Notes under the pieces: model-generated
What the model was told of the DNA's origin: nothing
Database searches by the model: none
Seen by the model: the letters and a program-made list of their open reading frames with translations, nothing else
Assembly (NCBI GenBank): GCA_024220505.1
Contig: JAKZZE010000035.1
Location: forward strand, 372,001-436,000
Length of the DNA stretch: 64,000 nucleotides
Direction of reading: 5' to 3'
Source of the DNA: Rhizopus arrhizus
Taxonomy: Eukaryota; Mucoromycota; Mucoromycetes; Mucorales; Rhizopodaceae
Translations under genes and position numbers: made by a program
Part shown: piece after piece, positions 1-10,095 of the stretch
Layout of the letters: every line of letters starts with the position of its first letter
How positions within the stretch are numbered: position 1 is the first letter of the stretch

Positions 1-3000
1 ACCCAGTTCAATCTGTATGGCTCTCCTGTGATCAACAGCTATCGTGGCTCTCAAGGTGTCTCTGCTCTGGTGTCTCCTCGGTGTCCGATGGCTGTGGTAC
101 AGTTCCCGGTTCATACCAAGTATGCTCTGGGTCTGCGGTTGGGTCGCTCCTTGCGTCTCATCTGCCTGTATTTGCCCCCTTCCTTGTCCAACGACGAGGT
201 CTCTTCTGTATTGGTTTCGTTGCCCTTGACAGACGACACGATCATCTGTGGTGATCTGAACGCGCGTCTTGGTGCACTAACGGGTGATTCCGTTGCCAAT
301 ACTCGAGGTTCGGTGCTGCTTCGCTGGTGTGAAGAACATGGTCTTTCTGTTCTGAACTCGACTCTCGCTCCTGGGGTGCCTACTTTCTTGTCCTTTCGTG
401 GTGGTCAAGTCAAGCAAAGTATGATCGACTACTTCTTGACCAACATGACCTCTGTCCTTCGGTCCCCTCAGATGCAAGTCTATAGTGATCTCTCTCTTGG
501 CTCTGACCACAAACTGTTGTCCTTGTCCTTTGACTATGCAGTCCCTGATGGTTATCCATCGCAGCCCGTTCTCTCTTCTTCTTCTTCTGCCCGTCGGCTA
601 TGGAACCTCTCTCGGTTGAAGGAACCCGATGTCTGTAGTCTGTACGTGGCCTCATTCCAGTCCTTGGTCTCTCCATTGGTTGATCAGCTCAAAGCTCTGA
701 AGTCAAGTCCTCCTTCTGCTGCTCCGCCTATAGACGCTCTCAATGACACTCTGAATGAGGCGATCTATAGTGCACTCGACAAGTCGGTTGGCTCTCGCTC
801 TTCTCGACCTTCCCAATGGAAGCCATTCTGGAATGCGCACTTGCAAGAACTCGCCGATGTTCGTGAACACCATTACCGCAAGTGGCGTCGAGCCATTGGC
901 ATTGACAAGGCCTTGTGGTGGGATCGACATCAGGTTGCTCAAGCCCGTTTCCGTAGTGCTCTCAAGTCTGCCAAACGTCTCTCTTGGCGTGCTTTCTGTG
1001 ACTCTCTGGCCCGTGGCGAACTTGCTCGTGCGATGTCGAAGGTGAAGGTGATTCGGAACCGACGACGTCAACAGGTTGAATTTACTCATCCTGACGGCCC
1101 TGCTGCAGGTGCGAACGCGATGCGTCAACACCTTGCCTCGGTCTACTCTGGTGACGGTCTTCCGTCAAGGCGTCCTGACCCTCTGCCCTCTGTCTCTGGT
1201 ATGGTGCCTTTTGACCTCGATAGTCAAGACCCTGGTATGCCCTCGTTCTCTGCTGACAGTGTGGGTTCACTGATGCGACGTCTCCCTCTGCGTAAGGCTC
1301 CTGGTCCTGACCACTTGCGTACGGAGATGCTCCTCCCCATCAAGTCTGTTCTGGCCCCACTGCTCTCTTTGCTTTTCAGTATCTGCTACCAGTGGTCATA
1401 TACCCCTTCTCTCTGGCGTCAAGCACAGGTGGTCCCCATTCACAAAAAGGGTGATCCTACCTCGCCAGGGAACTATCGTCCAATCTCCTTGACCTCCATC
1501 GTCCGCAAGCTCTTTGAGATGTGTCTCTTTCCCTTTGTTGAAGATGTCTCTCCTCCGCTCGATGTAGTTCAAGGTGGTTTCCGTCACCAGCGTAGTGCAT
1601 TGGATCAAGCTCTCTGTCTCCATGATCTGATGCACTCTTACCGACGCCGACACAATCATTATCCTGTGGTCGCTTTCCTGGACATCAAGTCAGCCTATGA
1701 TACAGTCGATCGTCGTATCATATGGCAATCGATGCTCGCCTCTTCTGCTCCTCTGTCCTTGGTGTCCTTGTTGGCCAACATGTTTGATGATGTCTCGGTG
1801 TCTGTGTTGTTGCAGAACAATGTCTCTGATCCGTTTGTGCCGAGTACAGGTGTCCTTCAGGGCTCTGTCTTGAGTCCTCACCTGTACTCTATCTATGTCA
1901 ACACATTGCCAGCTCTGCTTCGTTCTGCTGCTTCTGCAACAACCACCTCGGTGTTATCGGTGTCTCCTTCTGGTCCTCCTGGTCCTGGTGCTCTGGTCTC
2001 CGATGGTCTTCCCTTTGGTCCTTTGGTTGGTACTGCTGCTTTGTCTTCCTCGTCTCTGTCGCCCACACCCATCAACAGTCTGTTGTATGCGGATGATGTG
2101 GCGCTGGTTGGGTCTGCTAGCGAAGTTCGGCATATGCTGGACCTAGTGCAGATCCACTCCTTGACTCTTGGTTACAAGTGGAGTCCACCAAAGTGTGCTG
2201 TCTTAAATGCACCCACTACTACATCAAGTCGATATGTTCAAATGTCGCTATATGATCAAGACCTTCCCTCTGTTGAGGAGTTCACTTACCTTGGTGTACC
2301 TTTTGATGGTAAGGGTATTTCAGTCCCTGCTATGATCAAGCATCGCGCGTCTGGTACTCTTGCTGCCATGGCTCAGCTACACTCGATGGGGCTCAACCGT
2401 CAAGGATTTACTCTGCTTCTCTCTTCTCGTCTGTTCGCTGCGTTCATACGTCCTAAGCTTGAGTATGGTCTTGCCATAGCTCAGCTTACAAGAAAGGACT
2501 ATGACGAACTCAATCGTGCCCAAGACCGATGTCTAAGGATGCTTGTCGGTGGTCATAGGACCGCCTCAACTGTAGTACTTCGGCACATTGCCAATCTACC
2601 GTCAATGTCTTTTCGTGCTGACACCCTGGTGCTCAAGTTCTGTCGTCGCTCTGAAGGTCTACCCGATGATTGTCTCTTGTCTTTGCTGTCTCAGTCTGTG
2701 CCAGTGTCTCTCCTGTCTCGACTCCGTAAGCGGCGTATCGTCCTTGATTGCCCTTCGGATGTCTCTTCATCTTCTCTTCTTGCTTCTTGGCTGCGAAGGT
2801 ATCGTCAAGACCAATTCCATAGCTTCTTACAGTCCACCCCTCAGGTTCTGATCCGCGCTTGTCGTCCTGTTCTCCGGGTGGATCCCATCCTGTACTTGCC
2901 TGCCTCCCGTGCTGACCGGTCTCGTCTTATTAGATGGCGCATGGGTTGGATCCCAGGCAAGCCTGCTCCCTGTTCCTGTGGTCTTGGCGATACTTCTCGT

Positions 3001-3267
3001 TCCCATCTCATGGTCTGTACCTTGGTTCCTTCTGCTCTCTGGTGCTGTCTGCCTGTTCCACCGCCTGACTATGTGGGTCACCACATAGATTATGTCTTGA
3101 ACTTGCTTCCTGTCTCTGCTTCTGCTCGGTGTCCGCCTTTCTGGTCCGCTCTTTGTCAGATCCTCTGTCACTTTGACAAGATCTGTCATCCTGACATCGA
3201 GTACAACTCGTCTTCTGCTCCAGGTCAAGTCTGGATTGACAAGTCCTCTGCTGCTGCTGTTCCATAA
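1..3267 (+). CDS. LINE copy 1 ORF2 (endonuclease-reverse transcriptase), 5' end outside window
   Basis: The frame is open from base 1 to the stop at 3267 (1088 residues visible). Comparison with copy 2 shows about 100 N-terminal residues lie upstream of the window. Order of parts: an APE-type endonuclease (GDLNARLG near 235-270, GSDHKLLSL near 500), reverse transcriptase (FLDIKSAYDTVD near 1680, GVLQGSVLSP near 1850, catalytic YADD at about 2089-2100), and a C-terminal Cys/His cluster (CSCG...H...C near 2970-3020). The protein would nick target DNA and prime cDNA synthesis from the LINE RNA. The coding strand is strikingly C+T rich and GC-richer than the flanks. No stop or frameshift is visible in this part, so it could be functional if the missing 5' end is intact. 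Confidence 0.95.
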   Translation, partial: TQFNLYGSPVINSYRGSQGVSALVSPRCPMAVVQFPVHTKYALGLRLGRSLRLICLYLPPSLSNDEVSSVLVSLPLTDDTIICGDLNARLGALTGDSVANTRGSVLLRWCEEHGLSVLNSTLAPGVPTFLSFRGGQVKQSMIDYFLTNMTSVLRSPQMQVYSDLSLGSDHKLLSLSFDYAVPDGYPSQPVLSSSSSARRLWNLSRLKEPDVCSLYVASFQSLVSPLVDQLKALKSSPPSAAPPIDALNDTLNEAIYSALDKSVGSRSSRPSQWKPFWNAHLQELADVREHHYRKWRRAIGIDKALWWDRHQVAQARFRSALKSAKRLSWRAFCDSLARGELARAMSKVKVIRNRRRQQVEFTHPDGPAAGANAMRQHLASVYSGDGLPSRRPDPLPSVSGMVPFDLDSQDPGMPSFSADSVGSLMRRLPLRKAPGPDHLRTEMLLPIKSVLAPLLSLLFSICYQWSYTPSLWRQAQVVPIHKKGDPTSPGNYRPISLTSIVRKLFEMCLFPFVEDVSPPLDVVQGGFRHQRSALDQALCLHDLMHSYRRRHNHYPVVAFLDIKSAYDTVDRRIIWQSMLASSAPLSLVSLLANMFDDVSVSVLLQNNVSDPFVPSTGVLQGSVLSPHLYSIYVNTLPALLRSAASATTTSVLSVSPSGPPGPGALVSDGLPFGPLVGTAALSSSSLSPTPINSLLYADDVALVGSASEVRHMLDLVQIHSLTLGYKWSPPKCAVLNAPTTTSSRYVQMSLYDQDLPSVEEFTYLGVPFDGKGISVPAMIKHRASGTLAAMAQLHSMGLNRQGFTLLLSSRLFAAFIRPKLEYGLAIAQLTRKDYDELNRAQDRCLRMLVGGHRTASTVVLRHIANLPSMSFRADTLVLKFCRRSEGLPDDCLLSLLSQSVPVSLLSRLRKRRIVLDCPSDVSSSSLLASWLRRYRQDQFHSFLQSTPQVLIRACRPVLRVDPILYLPASRADRSRLIRWRMGWIPGKPAPCSCGLGDTSRSHLMVCTLVPSALWCCLPVPPPDYVGHHIDYVLNLLPVSASARCPPFWSALCQILCHFDKICHPDIEYNSSSAPGQVWIDKSSAAAVP

Positions 3268-3529
3268 TGACAAGCGCTCTGATCCACCCTCTGGCTTCTA
3301 CCTCCCACTGCCAAACCATTTTAGTTCACGATGCGGAGGAGACCATGGTGTTGACGAGTTGCTCAGTAGTTAGCGCTTCCATTGGCCTTTTCTCTTTCCT
3401 TTTTTTCGCTCTTGTGTGCTCTGCGAGTGTTTTTTGATTCTTGTCTCTTCTTTTTTGTTTCTTGAGTATGACTATCATGATATTTATCGCTTGTCAATAT
3501 ACTCCTAATATATATTAATAAAAATCTTC
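3268..3529 (+). other. LINE copy 1 3' UTR and A-rich tail
   Basis: This non-coding segment follows the ORF2 stop and is almost identical to 11617-11880 after copy 2. It ends in ATATATATTAATAAAAA, and the next copy's 5' leader begins immediately after it, with no host sequence in between. This marks the LINE 3' terminus and the tail-to-head junction. Confidence 0.8.
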
Positions 3530-3745
3530 GTCTAAACCAAGAAGCCACTTTTCTTTCGCTTTTGGTTAAAAAGGTAAACTTGTTTATTTTTCAAAAAAGC
3601 CGATAACTCCACCAAATCAAGCCATCCATCTCCAATTTTTGCACCATTCGATTCATCTTTCAAAAATACACCTTTTGGTTTCTTTAATTTTTCGAATACG
3701 TCAAGTTTACATCGCTTTTTTCCAGTTTCAAGTTTAACAAAGAAT

Positions 3746-4717
3746 ATGGGACCCTTAAGAAAAAACTTGGGTTCAAGGATCCCCAACGCCGCCGCCTCCT
3801 CTAACTCAGCAAATTCAAATGCTGACGTCACACTCCACTCCTTGGCTGCTGCTTACCAAGATCTTACTGCCCGCTTGAGTGCCTTAGAGCAACTCCAGCT
3901 TGAAAACGCTCGCTTGTTGGAACTGACCAAGAATCAGGCCAATGAAATTGATTCTTTGCGTGCTCAATTAGCCGCACAAACCGCCGGGGCCCCTATGGAC
4001 ACCCCAAGTTCAAATGCCGCTGCTTCTTCTCCTGGTGCCCCAAATGGTGCTAAAGAGACCGTTTCTTCGCCCTCCTTGGGTACTGCTGCCTCTTCTTGGG
4101 CTACTGTTGCTTCTCGTGGTTCCAAGAACAAACTCCGTCGCCGTGCCGCTGCTGCTCGTGGTTTTCAGCCTGTTACTGGTGAGCAAGGCTTTGAATATAT
4201 TTATATACCTCGATCCCGTAAGATGACTTACACTAAAGCTCGTCGTCGTCTTGGTCGCTTGGGTGTTGATACCTGGCGGGCGTTGGATGTTTCTTTCCCC
4301 GCTCACTCCGTTGTTGGTCTGCTTGTTCACATTCAATACAAGCCTGCTCTCGTCTCTTTGCTTGAGAAAGCAAAGATCAAGATCCTTGATCAGTTCGATC
4401 CCTTGGAGCCTGACAACGTTGCCGACCCTGCTTTTGCTTCTGCGTCTCTTGAGGTACGTCAAGAAAAGATGGCCTATATATCCAATGAACGCTGTCTTCG
4501 TACCCTTGAGCGCTTGCGCTATCCTGTTGCTGTTGCTGTCTCTCGTTTCTTTTTGGCCAATGCCATGGTGTCTGACGAAGCTGTTTCTGATGTTTTGGCT
4601 GCCAAGCAAGATCGTCCTGCTTTCCCTCGCCATCGTGACCAACCCGACGATGAAATGCTTCTGGATCAGTATGATCAAGACCGTCCTGCCTCTCGTTCAA
4701 GCTTTGGATCATTATAA
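3746..4717 (+). CDS. LINE copy 2 ORF1, coiled-coil RNA-binding-type protein
   Basis: 323 residues. The ATG at 3746 is the first in frame after the leader. Residues about 30-80 form a heptad-rich coiled coil (LSALEQLQLENARLLEL) expected to trimerise the protein. An Ala/Ser/Pro-rich linker follows, then a basic patch (NKLRRRAAAARG) and a globular region of about 170 residues. This layout matches LINE ORF1 nucleic-acid chaperones, although no zinc knuckle is visible. The stop TAA shares its last A with the ATG of ORF2, which suggests coupled translation. Copy 3 ORF1 (332 residues from its first in-frame codon) is closely similar beyond the N-terminus. Confidence 0.85.
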   Translation: MGPLRKNLGSRIPNAAASSNSANSNADVTLHSLAAAYQDLTARLSALEQLQLENARLLELTKNQANEIDSLRAQLAAQTAGAPMDTPSSNAAASSPGAPNGAKETVSSPSLGTAASSWATVASRGSKNKLRRRAAAARGFQPVTGEQGFEYIYIPRSRKMTYTKARRRLGRLGVDTWRALDVSFPAHSVVGLLVHIQYKPALVSLLEKAKIKILDQFDPLEPDNVADPAFASASLEVRQEKMAYISNERCLRTLERLRYPVAVAVSRFFLANAMVSDEAVSDVLAAKQDRPAFPRHRDQPDDEMLLDQYDQDRPASRSSFGSL

Positions 4718-7700
4718 TGATGAGTAGTAATACTTGTCGTTATAATGCATCCTCGGTCTCTGCTACATCTGGTATGGTCCCAGATCTGTCATCTCCTTCC
4801 TCTCCTTTGGTTTCCTCTGGTTCTCATGGCTCCCATGGTCCATCCTCTCCTTTGTCATCCTCATCATCATTTATCCCGCTCACAATCGGCTTGTGGAATG
4901 CCAATGGGCTTCAAGAATCCACAGCCGAAGATCTTCTTCGTCACTGCCAGTCGTTTTCCTTGGTCTTCATCACCGAAACCTGGTTGCTCCCGCCTCACAG
5001 GATCCGTACCTCTTGGACCCAGTTCAACCTGTATGGCTCTCCTGTGATCAACAGCTATCGTGGCTCTCAAGGTGTCTCTGCTCTGGTGTCTCCTCGGTGT
5101 CCGATGGCTGTGGTACAGTTCCCGGTTCATACCAAGTATGCTCTGGGTCTGCGGTTGGGTCGCTCCTTGCGTCTCATCTGCCTGTATTTGCCCCCTTCCT
5201 TGTCCAACGACGAGGTCTCTTCTGTGTTGGTTTCGTTGCCCTTGACAGACGATACGATCATCTGTGGTGATCTGAACGCGCGTCTTGGTGCACTAACGGG
5301 TGATTCCGTTGCCAATACTCGAGGTTCGGTGCTGCTTCGCTGGTGTGAAGAACATGGTCTTTCTGTTCTGAACTCGACTCTCGCTCCTGGGGTGCCTACT
5401 TTCTTGTCCTTTCGTGGTGGTCAAGTCAAGCAAAGTATGATCGACTACTTCTTGACCAACATGACCTCTGTCCTTCGGTCCCCTCAGATGCAAGTCTATA
5501 GTGATCTCTCTCTTGGCTCTGACCACAAACTGTTGTCCTTGTCCTTTGACTATGCAGTCCCTGATGGTTATCCATCGCAGCCCGTTCTCTCTTCTTCTTC
5601 TTCTGCCCGTCGGCTATGGAACCTCTCTCGGTTGAAGGAACCCGATGTCTGTAGTCTGTACGTGGCCACATTCCAGTCCTTGGTCTCTCCATTGGTTGAT
5701 CAGCTCAAAGCTCTGAAGTCAAGTCCTCCTTCTGCTGCTCCGCCTATAGACGCTCTCAATGACACTCTGAATGAGGCGATCTATAGTGCACTCGACAAGT
5801 CGGTTGGCTCTCGCTCTTCTCGACCTTCCCAATGGAAGCCATTCTGGAATGCGCACTTGCAAGAACTCGCCGATGTTCGTGAACACCACTACCGCAAATG
5901 GCGTCGAGCCATTGGCATCGACAAGGCCTTGTGGTGGGATCGACATCAGGTTGCTCAAGTCCGTTTCCGCTCTGCTCTCAAGTCTGCCAAACGTCTCTCT
6001 TGGCGTGCTTTCTGTGACTCTCTGGCCCGTGGCGAACTTGCTCGTGCGATGTCGAAGGTGAAGGTGATTCGGAACCGACGACGTCAACAGGTTGGGTTTA
6101 CTCATCCTGACGGCCCTGCTGCAGGTGCGAACGCGATGCGTCAACACCTTGCCTCGGTCTACTCTGGTGACGGTCTTCCGTCAAGGCGTCCTGACCCTCT
6201 GCCCTCTGTCTCTGGTATGGTGCCTTTTGACCTCGATAGTCAAGACCCTGGTATGCCCTCGTTCTCTGCTGACAGTGTGGGTTCACTGATGCGACGTCTC
6301 CCTCTGCGTAAGGCTCCTGGTCCTGACCACTTGCGTACGGAGATGCTCCTCCCCATCAAGTCTGTTCTGGCCCCACTGCTCTCTTTGCTTTTCAGTATCT
6401 GCTACCAGTGGTCATATACCCCTTCTCTCTGGCGTCAAGCACAGGTGGTCCCCATCCACAAAAAGGGTGATCCTACCTCGCCAGGGAACTATCGTCCAAT
6501 CTCCTTGACCTCCATCGTCCGCAAGCTCTTTGAGATGTGTCTCTTTCCCTTTGTTGAAGATGTCTCTCCTCCGCTCGATGTAGTTCAAGGTGGTTTCCGT
6601 CACCAGCGTAGTGCATTGGATCAAGCTCTCTGTCTTCATGATCTGATGCACTCTTACCGACGCCGACACAATCATTATCCTGTGGTCGCTTTCTTGGACA
6701 TCAAGTCAGCCTATGATACAGTCGATCGTCGTATTATATGGCAATCGATGCTCGCCTCTTCTGCTCCTCTGTCCTTGGTGTCCTTGTTGGCCAACATGTT
6801 TGATGGTGTCTCGGTGTCTGTGTTGTTGCAGAACAATGTCTCTGATCCGTTTGTGCCGAGTACAGGTGTCCTTCAGGGCTCTGTCTTGAGTCCTCACCTG
6901 TACTCGATCTATGTCAACACATTGCCAGCTCTGCTTCGTTCTGCTGCTTCTGCAACAACCACCTCGGTGCTATCGGTGTCTCCTTCTGGTCCTCCTGGTC
7001 CTGGTGCTCTGGTTCCCGATGGCCTCCCCTTTGGTCCTTTGGTTGGTACTGCTGCTTTGTCTTCCTCGTCTCCTACGCCCACACCCATCAACAGTCTGTT
7101 GTATGCGGATGATGTGGCGCTGGTTGGGTCTGCTAGCGAAGTTCGGCATATGCTGGACCTAGCGCAGATCCATTCTCTGACTCTTGGTTACAAGTGGAGT
7201 CCACCAAAGTGTGCCGTCCTAAATGCACCTACTGCTGCATCAAGTCGGTATGTTCAAATGTCACTGGGACAACTGGGAGTTCAGGCCACGATGGATAAAT
7301 CCTTGGGTCTGTGGTTAAATCGGAGCTATAATCACAATCCAAAAACAGAAACATATACTTTCGGTCATTGCGCATCGATTGGTACTATTTTTGTATTCAA
7401 ATCCCGACTTTTTGATATCAATATTTGCATTTGAAAATAGGCGGTATTGATGAAATTTTGGCGCTCTTGATATCCATGAGACCTTTATGGATTTTTATGA
7501 AAGTTTGGATAATTGTGTAACATTATGTTCCAAAAATAAGTGTGCTTATTGTTTTAACTTGTCCCGATTTGCTGTAGAGAAATATGCCAAAAACTAACGC
7601 AAAAAAAAATAAAAATGTCGGGGTTTGTAGCGGAAATTTTGCACATCTATTTGTGACGGCTATATCGTTTGGTCTGCAAAATTTTATAAAAAACTTTCGA

Positions 7701-8769
7701 GTTATGATAGGTTTATAGGGCTCCTAAATTTGTAGCATATTCGCACTTTTCTTAACATTGCGGAGCGAATATTTGACTTCACACTCCGAGACTTTGGGAA
7801 GCTACTTATTTTGCTATGTTTTGCGTGTGGTAAAATTTTTAACAGAATCTAAAAAATTGAGTTTTGGGCACTCCGGCACTGTAAGCATCTGGTTTCCTCA
7901 GCTTGGCCTTGTTTACATTTGTGAAGGATTAATGCTCCCAAACCACTTTGTACGTTCTTTGGACTCTAATTGCGCTAATTAATGGCTGTTATAGAGAACA
8001 TCATTATGACTGCCAAAAGTTTTCTGACCTAATTAGGATTCATAGCGTACATGCTATAACTAGGACTTCTTATAAAGAGGTATCATCCATTGTCCGGATA
8101 TGCATGCCACATAAAAGCTTATTCTCAAATATCTTTTGAAAAATATGAGATAAATACTAATACTTCTGGCTAAATGCATCATTATTATCATGTAAGAATC
8201 ATGTTGTTTCTTCGATTTTTAAAAGGTGTTTATTTTTTGGCTATGGCTCCAACATTAGTTGTAAAAAGTAACTAATTGTAATTATTGTGTAATTGTTAAA
8301 ATAATAAAAGAAAAGCTGGAAACAAAGATTGAGAAACAACTTGAACACCTTTGAATCTAATCATTCTTCGGCTTAAGTTAAAAGTAAAAATTACACTAAC
8401 TGAAGGCAGATATTTATATCTTATGGAGTGAGGAATATTTCAATTATAAAAAAGATAAAATCTAAAAGAAATGATAAAAGTTAGTATTAATATAAAATCA
8501 TATTATTATGCAAGTTATATGACTTTGTAAATTTTTCAATATTAATACTAATACAACACACATTTATTAATTTTAGAATTTATCATAATTTTTAAGTTAC
8601 TCTTAATATTTAAATAATTATTATTTTTACATCAGTTGTTTCTTAACCAATTTACTGTATTTATGAAAATGGTATTAATTATATTAAACAATATCTTTTT
8701 AGTATTTGTTTTCTTTTTTTATTTTGTAAAAAAAATAATATGAATTGGAATGTTTCTCAGTAGCTTAAT

Positions 8770-9165
8770 ATCCTCTATTGTAAGCGTTTCTTTAACTGTA
8801 AGGTACTTTAGCAAATGTCATTTATAATTATGGTTGTGAAAAGCTTTCGTCTGTTCGTTTGTATGCCTGTCATATATTTATCTTTTACTCTGGGATTTTT
8901 TCACTGATTTGAATAACGCTATTTCAATTATGTGAAAGATTAGAGAGATATTTGACATTTGATTGGATTTTGTTACTTTAGTTAATACTTCTTCTTATCA
9001 AAGACTCTCATAAATACAAAACATATTCTAAAAGAATATATTTAATTGGAATTGATTGTATGACCTTATTTAAATAAACTTATATTTTATTTAGCTATAA
9101 TCTTGTATTAAGACTTATATTTACCAATGTCAACTACATTTAGTTAATGTTCTAAAATGATAATA
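8770..9165 (-). repeat. Decayed LTR relic inside the 8-bp-TSD element
   Basis: Read in reverse, this stretch matches the LTR at 36,937 onward over several hundred bases. Shared blocks surround the AAAATATAAGTTTATTT region, the ATTCCAATTAAACATG-like block and the TCTTTGATAAGAAGAA block. It carries many substitutions and unclear ends. It shows that the host DNA transposon captured, or was hit by, an LTR element long before it jumped into the LINE. Confidence 0.5.
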
Positions 9166-10022
9166 ACATATATACTTTTATATAATAACACAATATCATT
9201 CGTAAATATACTTTAGAAATATTAATTCATATCGGTTTTAGACTATTTCGTTAATTACAAGCTTATTTTTAATTTAATTTTAAAATGTTCTGATTAAATG
9301 TATTGTTCTCATTATAATTCGTATTAGAAAAAAAAGTAAGTTTTTTATTGGATTCGATACATTTCTCTTTGCTGTTTAGTTTTTTATTGCATGTGTATTT
9401 ATATTCGATAATAGGTATAAAAAAGAAACTAAAACAGTCTGTAATTTTTAGGCAAAGAAAAATTATAAGCAAGAGCATAATAGTGCTTTTGGTGTGCAAA
9501 TAAAAGTTAACATATATTGATGCACTGATTACATAAAAAAAAAATTGTCACTTCATATAAGTTTAAGTAATTTACATTAAAATACCTCTATCACATCGAA
9601 AAGGTATATAACAGATATCTTTGTAAAAAATTGTTCGTGTTTTCTAATATCTTTTACGTTTATTATGTTGTATTTGAAGTACTTTGTTCTGCGACCATAG
9701 CATTGTACAATGCTTCTGATGCTGTTTGAAGGTTATCTATATCTCTGTTTCGCACAACTTCCAGTAATCTACTTGTAGCTTATTCGACCGAAAGGGTACT
9801 ATTGTTATCAGAACTAGGTAAAGGTCTGCTCTCATCTTCTGTTCAGTCTACGGCGACGTAATGGAGGTGGTTGTACTTCCGCTTGATAATTTGCAGTTAC
9901 AAAAAGAAAAAAAAAGGAAAAAGATTTTAAGAAGTAACTTCATTTCCTTTGTGGCTTACATCGAATTTAGATTTTGTAACCAAAATAGATGATTGAACAA
10001 AATTTTCCATAAAAGTAAAACT

Positions 10023-10095
10023 GTTCCTCCTACGGGTATCGAACCCAGGAACCGCACCTTAGAAAGGTCACACTTCTCCAACCAAGCTATTTTAA
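10023..10095 (-). pseudogene. tRNA-like relic, possible anticodon TCT (Arg)
   Basis: On the minus strand the segment has an A-box-like TAGCTTGGTTGG, a B-box GGTTCGATACC, and a 7-base anticodon-type loop TTTCTAA that would place TCT at the anticodon. T-arm pairing is partial. The 5' acceptor strand does not pair with the 3' strand, and the outer anticodon-stem pairs are mismatched, so it is not a working tRNA. It may be a tRNA pseudogene or the head of a tRNA-derived SINE. Confidence 0.45.

Noticed and set aside
111..3319. Many minus-strand and other-frame open frames of 60-148 codons across the LINE copies
   Set aside because: They recur at identical offsets in each LINE copy, opposite ORF2, and follow from its skewed composition. 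None has a motif or start context of its own.
3532..3831. 99-codon minus-strand frame across the LINE leader
   Set aside because: It overlaps the LINE copy 1/2 junction, leader and ORF1 start. The corresponding leader of copy 3 does not preserve it, so it is a chance frame.
4010..4678. 222-codon minus-strand frame opposite LINE ORF1
   Set aside because: It mirrors the conserved ORF1 coding strand and is broken into shorter frames in copy 3.
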